Shown piece after piece: positions 21,778-32,300 of a stretch of 64,000 bases of DNA; position 1 is the stretch's first letter; every line of letters begins with the position of its first letter. The DNA comes from Marasmius tenuissimus (lineage: Eukaryota; Basidiomycota; Agaricomycetes; Agaricales; Marasmiaceae): assembly GCA_029532415.1 (NCBI GenBank), contig JAQOTA010000030.1, positions 124,001-188,000 on the forward strand. The letters run 5' to 3'. The notes below the pieces were generated by a model. It was not told the origin of the DNA and ran no database searches. It saw nothing but the letters and a program-made list of their open reading frames with translations. A program made the translations under genes and the position numbers.

Positions 21778-23195
21778 TTACATCCGGTTCTTGCACAACG
21801 AGGTCGTGCTCGTATTGGTCTCATTGGCATCACCACCTCCATTCGAGCCTACTTCTAGCGTAACGAAGGTCGAGTTGCCAGATGAATCCCACAAGGAGCA
21901 TTGCAGGTATACAAGCACAATCAAAAGTGTCGGATAGATTCCCTGAATGAAAGGATATCAATCAAAACCAGAAAGCGAACAGGTGCGTGTGAGCGCGTAC
22001 CACAAGTTGTACGGTTGCCGCTTTGAATATTTGCTGGACTATTTGCCCAGCAAACGTCGGCGGCGGAGGCATGCGCGCTATCACAAGCTGTACAACCTGG
22101 TTGAAGTACAAGATTGAGATCGTAGGACTCCGGTCTTTATTGAAGAAAACTGACCCATAGGAGAGAATAGATTATCCCGGACTCGAGGAAAAGAACAAGA
22201 ACCTTCTCCGTGCGGCCTTTTTCGATTTACTGAGATATACTCCTACGTTTCGCCGGTAAAACCTGGTCGTGCGCGTCAAAGGCAGTAGGTATACTCAGCC
22301 TATACGTGACACACCAAAACTTGAGCCCAATCACGACTGTCCCGGATATGTTAGTCACCATTGACAAGCTATATGCAGAGATTATGAGGTTGTTGCATGT
22401 TGGTGGATTTGCAACGGGCCAGCCGTTGTACGCAAAACACCCGAAAAACCCGAGGGAGCAGACTGGAGCCGTCAAAGAGATTTAGTCAGTATTGAACGGC
22501 GGTGAAAGTGAGTAATTTAGCGATACTGAACTCACCTGCAGTGCCCACTAAAAACACAAAGGGTACAAATACAAGCTTTTTCTGGCCGGCACAGAGAGCC
22601 CATACTCGCCAAAATACGATGGAGTCCCCGAGCACAATCTGTGCGGATTGAGACCTTCAATTTAGCTTCCGAAATGATCGTAGATCGACAAGGACGAAGC
22701 TGACCTCAAGCGGGCCCAAGGCTTCCTGTACCGACACAACAGTGGAGAACTGCTCCCCGTATGCAGCCTGTTTTTTGATAAAGGATGTTCCGATCTTGTC
22801 GACGAAGACCCTCTGTATACCCGTGAGAACGACCGCGACATCCGTCCAAATCTCGAACGACGAAATAATAAATATGAGCACAATGGCCACAAGGAGTGCA
22901 CTCCGTGCTTTTGGGTTTCCTTCTCGGTGGCTGCGAGTGGAAGTTGTTAGCGGAGCCCGCGCCCATTTGTACTCGTCGAGAACTTCTTACCACAGGATGG
23001 TGACGCTGGCATAGAACAGTATGATATATGTTCCTGAAGATAGGACATGAGTCAGTAATGCTTAGAAAGGCTGCAAAAAATGACAAACTCGCCATAGAGA
23101 AGGGCCGAGATAACTAGGCCAGTAACACTGAGGATCACGCTCTCTCCAAAGAGCGCCACAAGCCACAGCTCCTTGTCGGTCTCAGTGTCTGGCAT
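21778..23195 (-). pseudogene. 7TM gene copy G4 with a one-base frameshift
   Basis: The start MPDTETDKELWLVALFGESV is at 23195. Exon 1 ends TATG at 23093 and is followed by GCGAGT, a GC-type donor at the conserved place. Later landmarks include FIISSFEIWTDVAVVL, VFVDKIGTSF, GDSIVFWRVWALC, GFFGCFAYNGWPV, YSLSMVTNISGT, and ESGIIYSLLW, then GIYPTLLIVLVYLQCSLWDS and a C-terminus KNRM-stop at 21778. The one lesion is between VYLS and GRTEK (about 22217-22228). The stretch is one nucleotide shorter than in G1 and G3, probably within an A/T homopolymer. All else is intact, so a sequencing error in a functional gene is a real alternative. Confidence 0.65.
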
Positions 23196-24306
23196 GGTGT
23201 TGGAGTTCAAGTAGCTTCGAGGACTCGAGTCAAAAGATAATGAAAGTGCGAGAGGTTTGTTGAAATCAAGTTGGAACCTGAAACCCAAGTTATTTGAATG
23301 CTCAGACTTTCAACAGAGATGAGTTCACACCGGAACGTGTCCAAAGCTGAGTGCTCCCGGACTTGTTGCTTTGTGATGACCGTAGTGTGTTGCGTTACTG
23401 ACGTTCTCTACTGAGATGTCTCAGCCTTTACCTTGGCCTTGTGTGTACAATGGACACCTATTACTGTGTTCATCATGATCATCTCTTACTATGTTGGGAG
23501 GGACTCTTTAGCCATACAGGCTACAGCATTCCCAACAAACCAGACAACTGGACCTCAATGCAAAGCAGTGACTCTTGGTTTGTGCAAGGTACCCATAGTG
23601 TGTCGCAAGTTGTTGCCACCGGGTTGATAAAACGGGAGCTGTTGGGTGGGCTATAAGAACAACTGTTAGTTTCCTTGTGACTCAAAACTTCTTGCTCAGT
23701 CCCCAAACTTTTTCTTAGAATCTCCCGAGTTCTGGCCCATTGAAATCTCATCTTCAGAAACTCCTGATCTTTGTTGCTCCACTCCCAGCCACCAGAACCT
23801 CCCAATGAGAGTGATCTCAGTCTATCACATAGTGCTTTTGCTATGTTACATAGTCTCATCAGGGTAAACACTCTGCAATTCTAACATCCTGCATGTATCT
23901 AATGACAGCACTATGACTATGTTCCTCCATCCGTCTTTAGACTTCCGGTGAAGGGGCTCCCAGCAGGGACTACCTGTGGTAGATCTATAGCCAACAATAT
24001 GGAACCAGGCAAAACAATCGGGTCATGGTGGCTCTGGGTAACTCCAACGGGAAACTGCATGATCAATCCGGCGGTAAAGTCCTTTCTCATTGTCTGCACC
24101 AAACACAGATATGCTTACTTTGGTCACTCAACAGTGCTGTAAGCATGAGGAGTAGGGTCCCTGATAGAACCTGTATCTATTGTGTCTTTGTGTTGCCATC
24201 AGCAAGAATATATCATTCCGTGAAATCAATGCACATTGCAAAAAGAAGCATATCTTTTGAGACATTGAGGTACAGCCAGGCGTGTTGCTAAGTGTTCAAT
24301 ACTACA
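23196..24306. other. Intergenic up to the large transposon
   Basis: No supportable gene. Open frames near 23521-23871 (minus) and 23917-24140 lack domains and splice logic. The left border of the CACTA-type element is at 24307, preceded by its target duplication ACA. Confidence 0.3.
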
Positions 24307-24339
24307 CACTGGGTGAAGCCAACAGTAATGTAGATGTAT

Positions 24340-24870
24340 TATGTTGAAATTTATGCTAACATTATTTGTTTGAGATTTATGAAAAGTCAGGTCAAATATG
24401 TTGAAAAGATCAAAGTTTTATGCTGAACCAGAACCAAGATAATCCTTAACACAATGTAACAATAAGTTGTCTGTATTATGCTAAAAAGATTGAAGATTTA
24501 TCTTGTGCATTATATTGAAGCGGGCGATATTGAGTTTAGTATAAAATCAGCTTACTTCTCTTCTAAATTATGTTAAAAATATGTTGATTGGGTGTTCTGT
24601 ATAATGAAAGCATAGTACTTGGTATAAATCAAACACATTATGCTAAATATATATGCTCAGTGATTCTGTGTAGATTACAATAATGCATTGGTATTATGCT
24701 GAAAGATAATGTATAATGGAGGTGTGAGCTGAATATGTGAGGTGATGCAGTGAGCACCTCATTCAACATAATGAAAAATGGTATTGTGTTGAAGTTATAA
24801 AAAGCAAGATGCAGAAGAGTAAGCCCAGCACAATGTAAATATACATTAGACAAGCATTATGTTGTATAAT
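24340..24870. repeat. Subterminal motif array (left)
   Basis: About ten variants of TTATG(T/C)T(G/A)AA(A) occur in both orientations (for example TATTATGTTGAAA, TTATGCTGAACC, TATTATGCTAAAAAG, AATTATGTTAAAA, ATTATGCTGAAAG) in very AT-rich DNA. The array is mirrored at 40110-40640. Known CACTA elements carry such subterminal repeats as transposase-binding sites; binding here is inferred. Confidence 0.55.
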
Positions 24871-24999
24871 GCTGTAGTACTGAACATACTTGGGCCTGCT
24901 GGAAGCACATTACTGGGTCTGTAGCTGGATATGATTCTGCGCACAGAGCCTACATATGTCTGCATCTACATCTACATCCACATGCATATGCTAGGCATA

Positions 25000-25510
25000 T
25001 AACCAATATATAGCCTGCATATGCCCTATATATGCCCTGTGTATGCCCCACATATGCCCTGTGTATGCCCCACATAGACCCTACATATGCCCAATATATG
25101 CCCCGCATATGCTAGATAGGTCTCAAAAATCATAATAAGCTCTCTCTCAAGTGCATATGCTGGGCATATGGCCCACATATGGCCCACATATGGCCCACAT
25201 ATGGCCCACATATGGCCCACATATGGCTCACATATGGCTCACATATGCTGTGTATGTCTTGACTCATGAGACTTACAACTGGCTATCTAAAGCCTCTGGA
25301 TTCTGCGTATGCCCCACATATTCCCTGTATATGCACCACATATGCCCCCTTGTATGCCCCACATATACTAGATAAGCCTTTGAGGCCTGTATATGCCTTC
25401 CTGAGTATGTTTAGATCTACATCTACTTGCATATGCTAAGCATATAGTCCATGTATGGCCCACACATGACCTGTATATAGCCTGCATACGGCCTGCATAT
25501 GCAGTGTAAA
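25000..25510. repeat. CATATG-based minisatellite (left arm)
   Basis: Degenerate 10-12-bp units of the type CATATGGCCCA and TATGCCCCACA. Six to seven near-perfect units run from about 25165 to 25250. The same array lies inverted at 39480-39990 in the right arm, and a rearranged portion is at 35462-36175. Confidence 0.7.
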
Positions 25511-26525
25511 GCGCCACTCACGGTGTATAATAAAATCTAACTCGTAGGTCAAATCCTCCCAACACTCAAGAGTGTAGCTGAAGGGTGTGGGAATCGGGGA
25601 TTGGCGTTGATTGTAGGTTCTGCTCTTAGACAGACTGCAATAGTAGGCCGAAGGAGATCTGACTCAAGAAACTATCCAACTAAGGTAGCTTCGCCTCTGA
25701 AACCAGTTCGGAGGTCAAAAGTGGGGTTCGGAAGAGAGGTTTATAGGTTGTTTCGGGGAGTGTAGAGTTTGTTTGGTGCTTCGGAAGTGCGTTCTTAGGC
25801 TTCAAATAGCTTCAGAACCACTCGAACAGTGAGGGGAAACAAGACAATCAATCAAACAAAGGCAATAAGACTCCAATCAAGTCTGTCAATAACTGAAGAC
25901 CAACTGTCAATGGCGAGCAATATCCTCAGCCCAATTAGCTTCGGAAGTTCAACAATAGCTCAGCCAGTCAAGTCGGCGTCGCAGACAAACAATGCAAAGT
26001 CAAGGTCAAGCAAGTGTTCAATGGATTTTCTAGGTTTGGGCAAACAAAGTTTTATTCTGTTCTAATGTCTCCAGAAGTGCTCCCAAGTCAACTACTGACC
26101 TATTTCATTCAATTCGTTAATCACACGTCACAGGCCTCTCCGCATACGACAATTTTTCGTATGGTCATGTAGTCACAGGGGGGTCATACGAAATGTCCCG
26201 GTATATGACAAAACTTGTAGTAAGCCTAAAAAGCCAAGAAAAGACCCTTTTGGTTTTTTTTTTTGCCCAAGTTAGGTGTTTTCCGTGAATTACTGCGGAC
26301 GGCAGCCTTGTCTGCTGCCATTCTCCCCACTCATCCACCCCAAGCCCCCGTCGACACAAAAGTGGCGTACGAACTTTTGTTTTTGTCACAGGTCACTCAG
26401 CGGAATTTGCCTGCCATATGAATGTTCTCCAGCAAATTTTTTTGTCACACACAAAACCCCATATGAATTGATTAAAATAGGTCAGTAACTACCCAACAAG
26501 TGGAATAGCTTCATCTCCTCTGAAT

Positions 26526-26530
26526 ACTAA
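26526..26530. repeat. Target-site duplication ACTAA (left)
   Basis: ACTAA directly precedes the 5' LTR and is repeated at 35321-35325 directly after the 3' LTR. The unoccupied site in the opposite arm has ACTAA once (minus strand, 38226-38230). Confidence 0.9.
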
Positions 26531-27244
26531 TGTTACATCCATGCCGGTTCCGGGGTTTCCGAAGGCTTCTATCCACCTTCCGGAGATTCCGATACTCGGA
26601 ATCTACTTTATGTTGTCTCTTCCTTCACGATCCTATCCGGAACATGACTTCGGATTCCGACGTCGTGTCCCCGGTGCTTACGGATCGGAGATACATATAC
26701 ACCGTTCATTTCCGAGTAGTACGTTTACTCTACATTCCGACATTCCGCTTTCCATTCTATTATGACTCATCCCGTGCATTCCATTTTGACACTTCATTTC
26801 CGATTCATCTCCGACTCCGGGACTTCATCCTCCGTCTCGGATTCCGTACTGTACATACATTCTCTCCCGCTCTTGACTCACCTTCGGTACTACGATCGCC
26901 GGAACCCCTTCGGAGGTCTCGGAGATCGATACATATATAAGCTAGATACTTCACGACTTGTATTCCTCAGAATTAAAATCAACTTGGTTTCCGTTTTATC
27001 TCATCCGTCTCATTTCGTCTCTTTATCTCTATCTCCTCTTCATCTTTATCTTCCTTTCCTTCCGGTCAAGGACAACTCAACTCAACGGTGTCGTTGGCGA
27101 AACCTTCGACTATTGTCCAGCCATCCGTTCGGCCTTCCGGTCGTCGGAATCTCTTCAACTCCGACTAGTCCATTCCGGCACGTCGGCTTCAGTCCCTTCC
27201 GCTCGGACTTCCGTCCGGGCTGTCATATCCGCACGATCCTAACA
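26531..27244 (+). repeat. 5' LTR (714 bp)
   Basis: Begins TGTTACATCC and ends GATCCTAACA (short TGTTA/TAACA inverted ends). A TATATAA box at 26934-26940 is a likely U3 promoter. TTCCG/TCCGGA-type words are scattered throughout. Confidence 0.92.
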
Positions 27245-27281
27245 GTATTTTAATTCTGGAACCTTGAGTTGAAATTACTGA

Positions 27282-29186
27282 ATGTCCAGACAAGTCAATC
27301 CTGAATTCCCTGGACACTTCGACGAAGATCCACCCAACCAATTCGTAGGAAGTATCTCCGCTTCCGAATCTATCTCAACCAACCGTTACGGTCGACGTAA
27401 AGAACGACAAGCGGTTTTCGGTAGCAGCGTCCGTGCTTCCGAATATCAAATCGACGTACAATCAACTCCACGTATCGGCACACTTAATACCGTTGCACCA
27501 CTTCCGCCTAGCAAGCTCCGACGTCCTACTACAATGGCTTCGAAATACAGGACACTTGAGGACGGCAGAACAGTCTATGTAGGGGACAAGGTACCCGAAA
27601 CTCCTAGTCGTCCTCCTCCACCTCCGAAACCCGCATCCCGGCAAGTTTTCTCTCCAGCTACTATCGAAGATCCTCGGGGGGTGCTTGATCCGGCAAAACT
27701 AGCACTAGCACTTGACAAGGCCCATAACGAACCGCCTCCGAAGACAGCTAAGGGGAAAAACAAAGCCGATGAGGGAATAATTGACGACTTTACTTTCGAT
27801 GCCGCCGTTGACAAAGAACATCCATCCACTCATCCAGTTACAGCTCCGGTTATGCCCCGGGATACTGAACTACCAACAGAGACAGCGTTACCCGAGGGAT
27901 CCGATCCACATAAACAGGTCGATGAACCAAAGGGCTCTCGAGGTGGCAGTAGGGGCGGATCCCGAGCAGGAGACACGGATACGGAGCCGGAAGGTGACGA
28001 CGGATCCGATCACGAACCCGGTGATTCCGGACCCCCCGGACCACCTGGTGGTGGACCTCCAGGCGGAGGACCTTCCGGTGGACCAGGTGGGGGACCTGGA
28101 TTCCCTAGAGGTCCCGGAAACGATCTCTACCAATTCAATATGATGGCACTCGTACAATCCATGCTTGAGCACAACAAAATCATCGCCCAGCTCCTTGGGA
28201 AGAAGCCGGAAAAGAAGGGGAACATCAAGGAACCTGATACCTTTGACGGAACTCAACCCGACAAACTTCCGAGCTTCATCGTCTCATGTATGATCATTTT
28301 CAATCACCGTCCTTCCGACTTTCCTACCGATGCCGATAAAATCCACTACATCATTTCCTACCTCCGTGGCATGTGCCTTGAATATTTCCAACCCGAAATC
28401 CTATCCTACGAAACCGATTCCGATCCGCCCGCTTGGATGTTCAGCCTCCGAGCATTCCTCGATGAACTCGAAATGTTCTTCGGACAGGTGGATACGATAG
28501 AGGAAGCCGAAGACAAGTTCGACAACCTCCGGATGGGAGAAGGGGAGAAAATCGGAAAGTTCGAGGTTCGTTTCAACACTCTCGCAGCCAAGATTGGTTA
28601 TGGCGAGAACGCTCTCCGTCATGCCTATTATCGCGCTATGCCAAAGCGTATCAAAGATTTACTTCCGAACGTTGGTGCTCGTCCTTCGACTCTCAAACAG
28701 TTGCGTGTAGTGTGCCGGGAATACGACCGGACGCACTGGGTACGCGAAGGGGAGAAATCCCGAGAGGGCCGAGCGGCGAAACGAGCCAACAACAACAATT
28801 CCAATTCCAACTCCCGATCCAACAACAACTCCGGAAATCGTTCCAACAACTCTTCCGGAGGTTCCGGTAGTTCCGGTGGCTCTAACAAGAGTTCCGGCAA
28901 CTCTTCCAGCAACTCCTCCGGCAACAAGTCCAACGCCAACAACAACACCGGGTCGAATCCGACTTCCAACAATACCAATCCGGTTGCCCAGTATCTTGGT
29001 AAGGACGGAAAGTTGAAGCCGGAAGAGAAGGAACGTCGGAAGAAGAACAACTTGTGCATGTTCTGTGGCGGAAAGCACAAGACAGATGATTGTAGGAAGC
29101 GACCTGCGGCCGGTTCTCAGGCTAAAGGTCGTGCTGCGGCTACTTCGGACGCCTCCACATCCAAACCGGATGAGGCGAAAAAATAG
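27282..29186 (+). CDS. gag: Retrotransposon Gag polyprotein (634 aa)
   Basis: It forms the virus-like particle shell and binds element RNA. The N-terminal third is Pro/Gly/acidic-rich, with a GGPPGG-rich tract around residues 245-275. The gag core (about residues 300-480) has PDTFDGTQPDKLPSFI and ends at YYRAMPKRIKDLLP. An Asn/Ser/Gly-rich linker fills about 505-575. A CCHC zinc knuckle near residue 592 is CMFCGGKHKTDDC, with only three residues between the second Cys and the His instead of the usual four. The gene ends GCG-AAA-AAA-TAG, followed by a hairpin (29189-29225). The pol frame overlaps this end in the -1 frame. Confidence 0.92.
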   Translation: MSRQVNPEFPGHFDEDPPNQFVGSISASESISTNRYGRRKERQAVFGSSVRASEYQIDVQSTPRIGTLNTVAPLPPSKLRRPTTMASKYRTLEDGRTVYVGDKVPETPSRPPPPPKPASRQVFSPATIEDPRGVLDPAKLALALDKAHNEPPPKTAKGKNKADEGIIDDFTFDAAVDKEHPSTHPVTAPVMPRDTELPTETALPEGSDPHKQVDEPKGSRGGSRGGSRAGDTDTEPEGDDGSDHEPGDSGPPGPPGGGPPGGGPSGGPGGGPGFPRGPGNDLYQFNMMALVQSMLEHNKIIAQLLGKKPEKKGNIKEPDTFDGTQPDKLPSFIVSCMIIFNHRPSDFPTDADKIHYIISYLRGMCLEYFQPEILSYETDSDPPAWMFSLRAFLDELEMFFGQVDTIEEAEDKFDNLRMGEGEKIGKFEVRFNTLAAKIGYGENALRHAYYRAMPKRIKDLLPNVGARPSTLKQLRVVCREYDRTHWVREGEKSREGRAAKRANNNNSNSNSRSNNNSGNRSNNSSGGSGSSGGSNKSSGNSSSNSSGNKSNANNNTGSNPTSNNTNPVAQYLGKDGKLKPEEKERRKKNNLCMFCGGKHKTDDCRKRPAAGSQAKGRAAATSDASTSKPDEAKK

Positions 29187-29225
29187 TCCGCAACTCCGAA
29201 CCCTCGGAACGAGTTCGGAGTTGCG
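29178..29225 (+). promoter_or_regulatory. Candidate -1 ribosomal frameshift signal between gag and pol
   Basis: A6 (29178-29183) directly precedes the gag stop TAG. After a 5-nt spacer (29184-29188) comes a perfect 13-bp hairpin, CGCAACTCCGAAC and GTTCGGAGTTGCG, with an 11-nt loop (29202-29212). The -1 frame is open without stops from the A-run through to the Pol ATG at 29312. Slippery run, 5-9-nt spacer and stable stem are the standard parts of -1 frameshift sites. Confidence 0.65.
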
Positions 29226-29311
29226 TTGAGCCGGATCGTTCCACCGAGGTAACTCTCAACGCAGCCGCTCTTTCTTCGCCTAATTCTCTTACTCTTACTC
29301 TTTCTTCAAAT

Positions 29312-32300
29312 ATGTCTATTTCTTCCAATACACACGAACAGTCATCTACTACTGTACCATTATCTTTTTCTGTTCTCGTTGATTCCGGTTCGTCCCACTG
29401 CTTTATAGATACAAAGTACGTGGAACGTAACCAAGTACCTACCATTCCAATACCACCTATTTCTCTTCGCCTTCTCAATGGTTCTCATGGTTCCACTATT
29501 TCGCGCATGGCCTCTTTACCTATCATTTTTTCTTCTGGAGACATCCTTCCGATTGACTTTTATGTCACTCACCTTGATTCGGCTTGCAGCCTAGTTTTAG
29601 GATATAACTGGCTTCACCGCTACAACCCGTTGGTTGACTGGTCGAACAACAGTATCGAATTCCGGACAAAGCCTATTCCGTCTCAGCCGGCCCTTCCGAC
29701 TCGCTCTTCCGAGCCCTCGGAAGTCTCTCCTCAGCCTAGTACGCCTCGGCGCAAGGCTAAGTCTCCATCTTATCCATTCGAGCCCATCTATTCCTACGCT
29801 GATCTTCTCTCAGCTCCGTCTGCTATAGCTCCGAAGGTTTCCCTCATATCAGCTGGCGCTTATCTCCGAGCGAAGTCCGAATCCGGTGCTCGGGCGTTCA
29901 CCATCCAGATGACGCCTTCCGACACGGCTTCCGGACGTGCGGCGGAACTTTCCGAGGAAGATTTGGCAATCATTCCGCCTGATTATCATGAATTCACTGA
30001 CGTCTTCAGTCCAGAAATGTCGAAACAGCTTCCGTCGCATCGGGGAGAAGACGACATGAAGATTCAGTTAGAGGAAGGAACGGAACCACCTCTCGGTCCG
30101 ATCTATTCCCTTTCTCAAACGGAGATCACAGCTCTCCGAGAATTCATCGATGAACACCTCCAGGCCGGGCTCATCACTCCATCCAAATCTCCTTTCGGCG
30201 CTCCCGTTCTCTTCGTCAAGAAGAAGAGTGGTGATCTTAGACTCTGCGTGGACTTCCGGGGTCTCAACAAGATTACCAAAAAGGATCGCTATCCGCTCCC
30301 TCTCATCTCCGACCTTCTCGACGCTCCGCGGAAGGCTCGGATTTATACCAAGCTTGACCTCCGTCACGCTTATCACCTTGTGCGTATCGCCGATGGTGAT
30401 GAATACAAGACCGCTTTCCGGACCCGTTACGGCTCATTCGAGTGGCGGGTTATGCCGGAAGGACTATCCAACGCACCTGCAGTCTTCCAACGCTTTGTCA
30501 ACAACATTTTCTCCGATATGCTTGATGTTAACGTTTTAGTTTACCTAGACGACATCCTCATCTATTCCGACGATATTTCCTCTCACAAGAAGCATGTCCG
30601 GGAGGTTCTCAAACGCCTCCGGGCAAACGGATTGTACTGCAAAGCCTCCAAGTGCGAATTCCATACGGATACTATCGAATATCTCGGCTACATTCTTTCG
30701 CCGGATGGTCTTCGAATGGATATGTCCAAAGTGGATATCATTACTAAGTGGCCTACGCCGCGCAAAGTTAAGGATATTCAATCTTTCCTCGGCTTTTGCA
30801 ACTTCTATCGGCGTTTTATCTTCAACTATAGCGCCATTACCGTTCCTTTAACCCGCCTCACTCGGAAAGACATTCGTTGGAACTTCAGCCCGGAATGCCA
30901 GGCTGCCTTCGATACTCTGAAAGAGGCATTCACTCATGCTCCTATCCTCACGCACTGGATTCCTGATCGAGAAATCATTGTGGAAACCGACGCATCCGAC
31001 TATGCGTTGGCGGCTATCCTCTCTATCCGGACCGACGACGGTGAGATCCATCCTATCGCATTCCACTCCCGGACTTTCACTCCTCCGGAACTTAACTACG
31101 ATGTGCACGACAAAGAGCTCCTCGCCATCTTCGAGGCGTTCAAACGTTGGCGGCACTACTTGGAAGGTTCCGAGAATCCGGTCGACGTGGTAACGGATCA
31201 CAAAAATCTCGAATATTTCACCACTACGAAGATTCTCACCCGACGACAAGTACGCTGGTCCGAGTACCTCTCTCACTTTAACATGGTAATCCGTTTCCGT
31301 CCTGGCAAGCTCGGTGCAAAACCGGACGCTTTGACTAGACGATGGGACGTCTATCCTAAAGAGGGGGATACGCCTTACGCCCATCTTAATCCACACAACT
31401 TCCGACCTGTATTCACTCAGGAACAACTCACCGCTTCCCTCCGCGCTACATTCCTTGAAGGTCCAGTTCTTCGCGCAAGCGTTATCATGGACGTCGAGCA
31501 GCTGCATGAAGACATCCGAACTGCTCAGACAGAAGATTCCTCCCTCATTCAACACTTCCGATCCGCATCCGACACTTCCGACGAGACTAGATGGACTGTC
31601 GACGAGACAGGTTTCCTCCGTTTAGATGACAGAATCTACGTTCCTGAAGCCAACAACCTCCGACTTAGAATCCTCCAACAATATCACGATCATATCATCT
31701 CTGGTCACTTTGGACAGAACCGGACTCTAGAAACCATCCGACGTCAATATACATGGCCTCTCATCCGAGAGTTCGTGCGAGACTACGTTCGCTCCTGTGT
31801 AACTTGTGCACGGAACAAGACTCCACGACATCGGCCATACGGACTTCTACGACCTCTTCCGGTTCCGGCACGACCATGGGACTCTATCTCCATGGACTTC
31901 ATCGAGGAACTTCCGAACTCTAACGGTTTCAATTCCATCCTAGTTATCATCGACCGCGCTTCGAAACAAGCAATCTTCATTCCTACAGACATCCATATCA
32001 CTTCCGAACAACTCGCTCGACTCTTCGTTATCCATGTGTTCTCTAAGCATGGAGTTCCTCAGCACGTCACCTCCGACCGTGGTTCCGAATTCGTTTCCCA
32101 CTTCATGCGTTCCCTCGGGAAAGCCCTTGACATGAATCTTCATTACACTTCCGGTTATCACCCTTCCGCCGACGGACAGACTGAACGGGCGAATCAGACG
32201 CTTGAGCAGTATATCCGAGTCTACTGTTCTTACCAGCAGGACAACTGGGATGAACTCCTGCCTCTTGCCGAGTTCGCTTACAACAATGCTCCGAACGCTT

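Larger units (their letters stand above)
24307..26530 (+). repeat. Left inverted arm (outer part) of the CACTA-type element
   Basis: It matches the right arm (40671 back to about 38226) over its full length with only scattered differences, for example two substitutions in the first 60 bp. The arm lacks the 221-bp duplication present on the right. It is cut at 26530 by the retrotransposon and resumes at 35326. Confidence 0.85.

Noticed and set aside
25000..25510. Possible CRISPR-like array from regularly spaced CATATG units
   Set aside because: Units are short, degenerate and have no unique spacers; this is a eukaryotic minisatellite, mirrored in the other arm.
26530..27253. Long open frames inside the LTRs, repeated at 34606-35380
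   Set aside because: They are open by composition, are identical in both LTRs and match no protein; LTRs are regulatory DNA.
27257..27274. TGGAACCTTGAGTTG as the tRNA primer-binding site
   Set aside because: It starts 12 bp after the LTR and its complement does not look like a usual tRNA 3' end; left as unproven.
28628..29080. Open frames antisense to gag
   Set aside because: Shadow of the Asn/Ser-rich gag linker; no domain and no splice logic, unlike the antisense gene at 33121-34367.
30848..31555. A 235-residue open frame antisense to pol
   Set aside because: Lies wholly opposite the RNase H/integrase region and has no recognisable features; codon bias of pol explains it.
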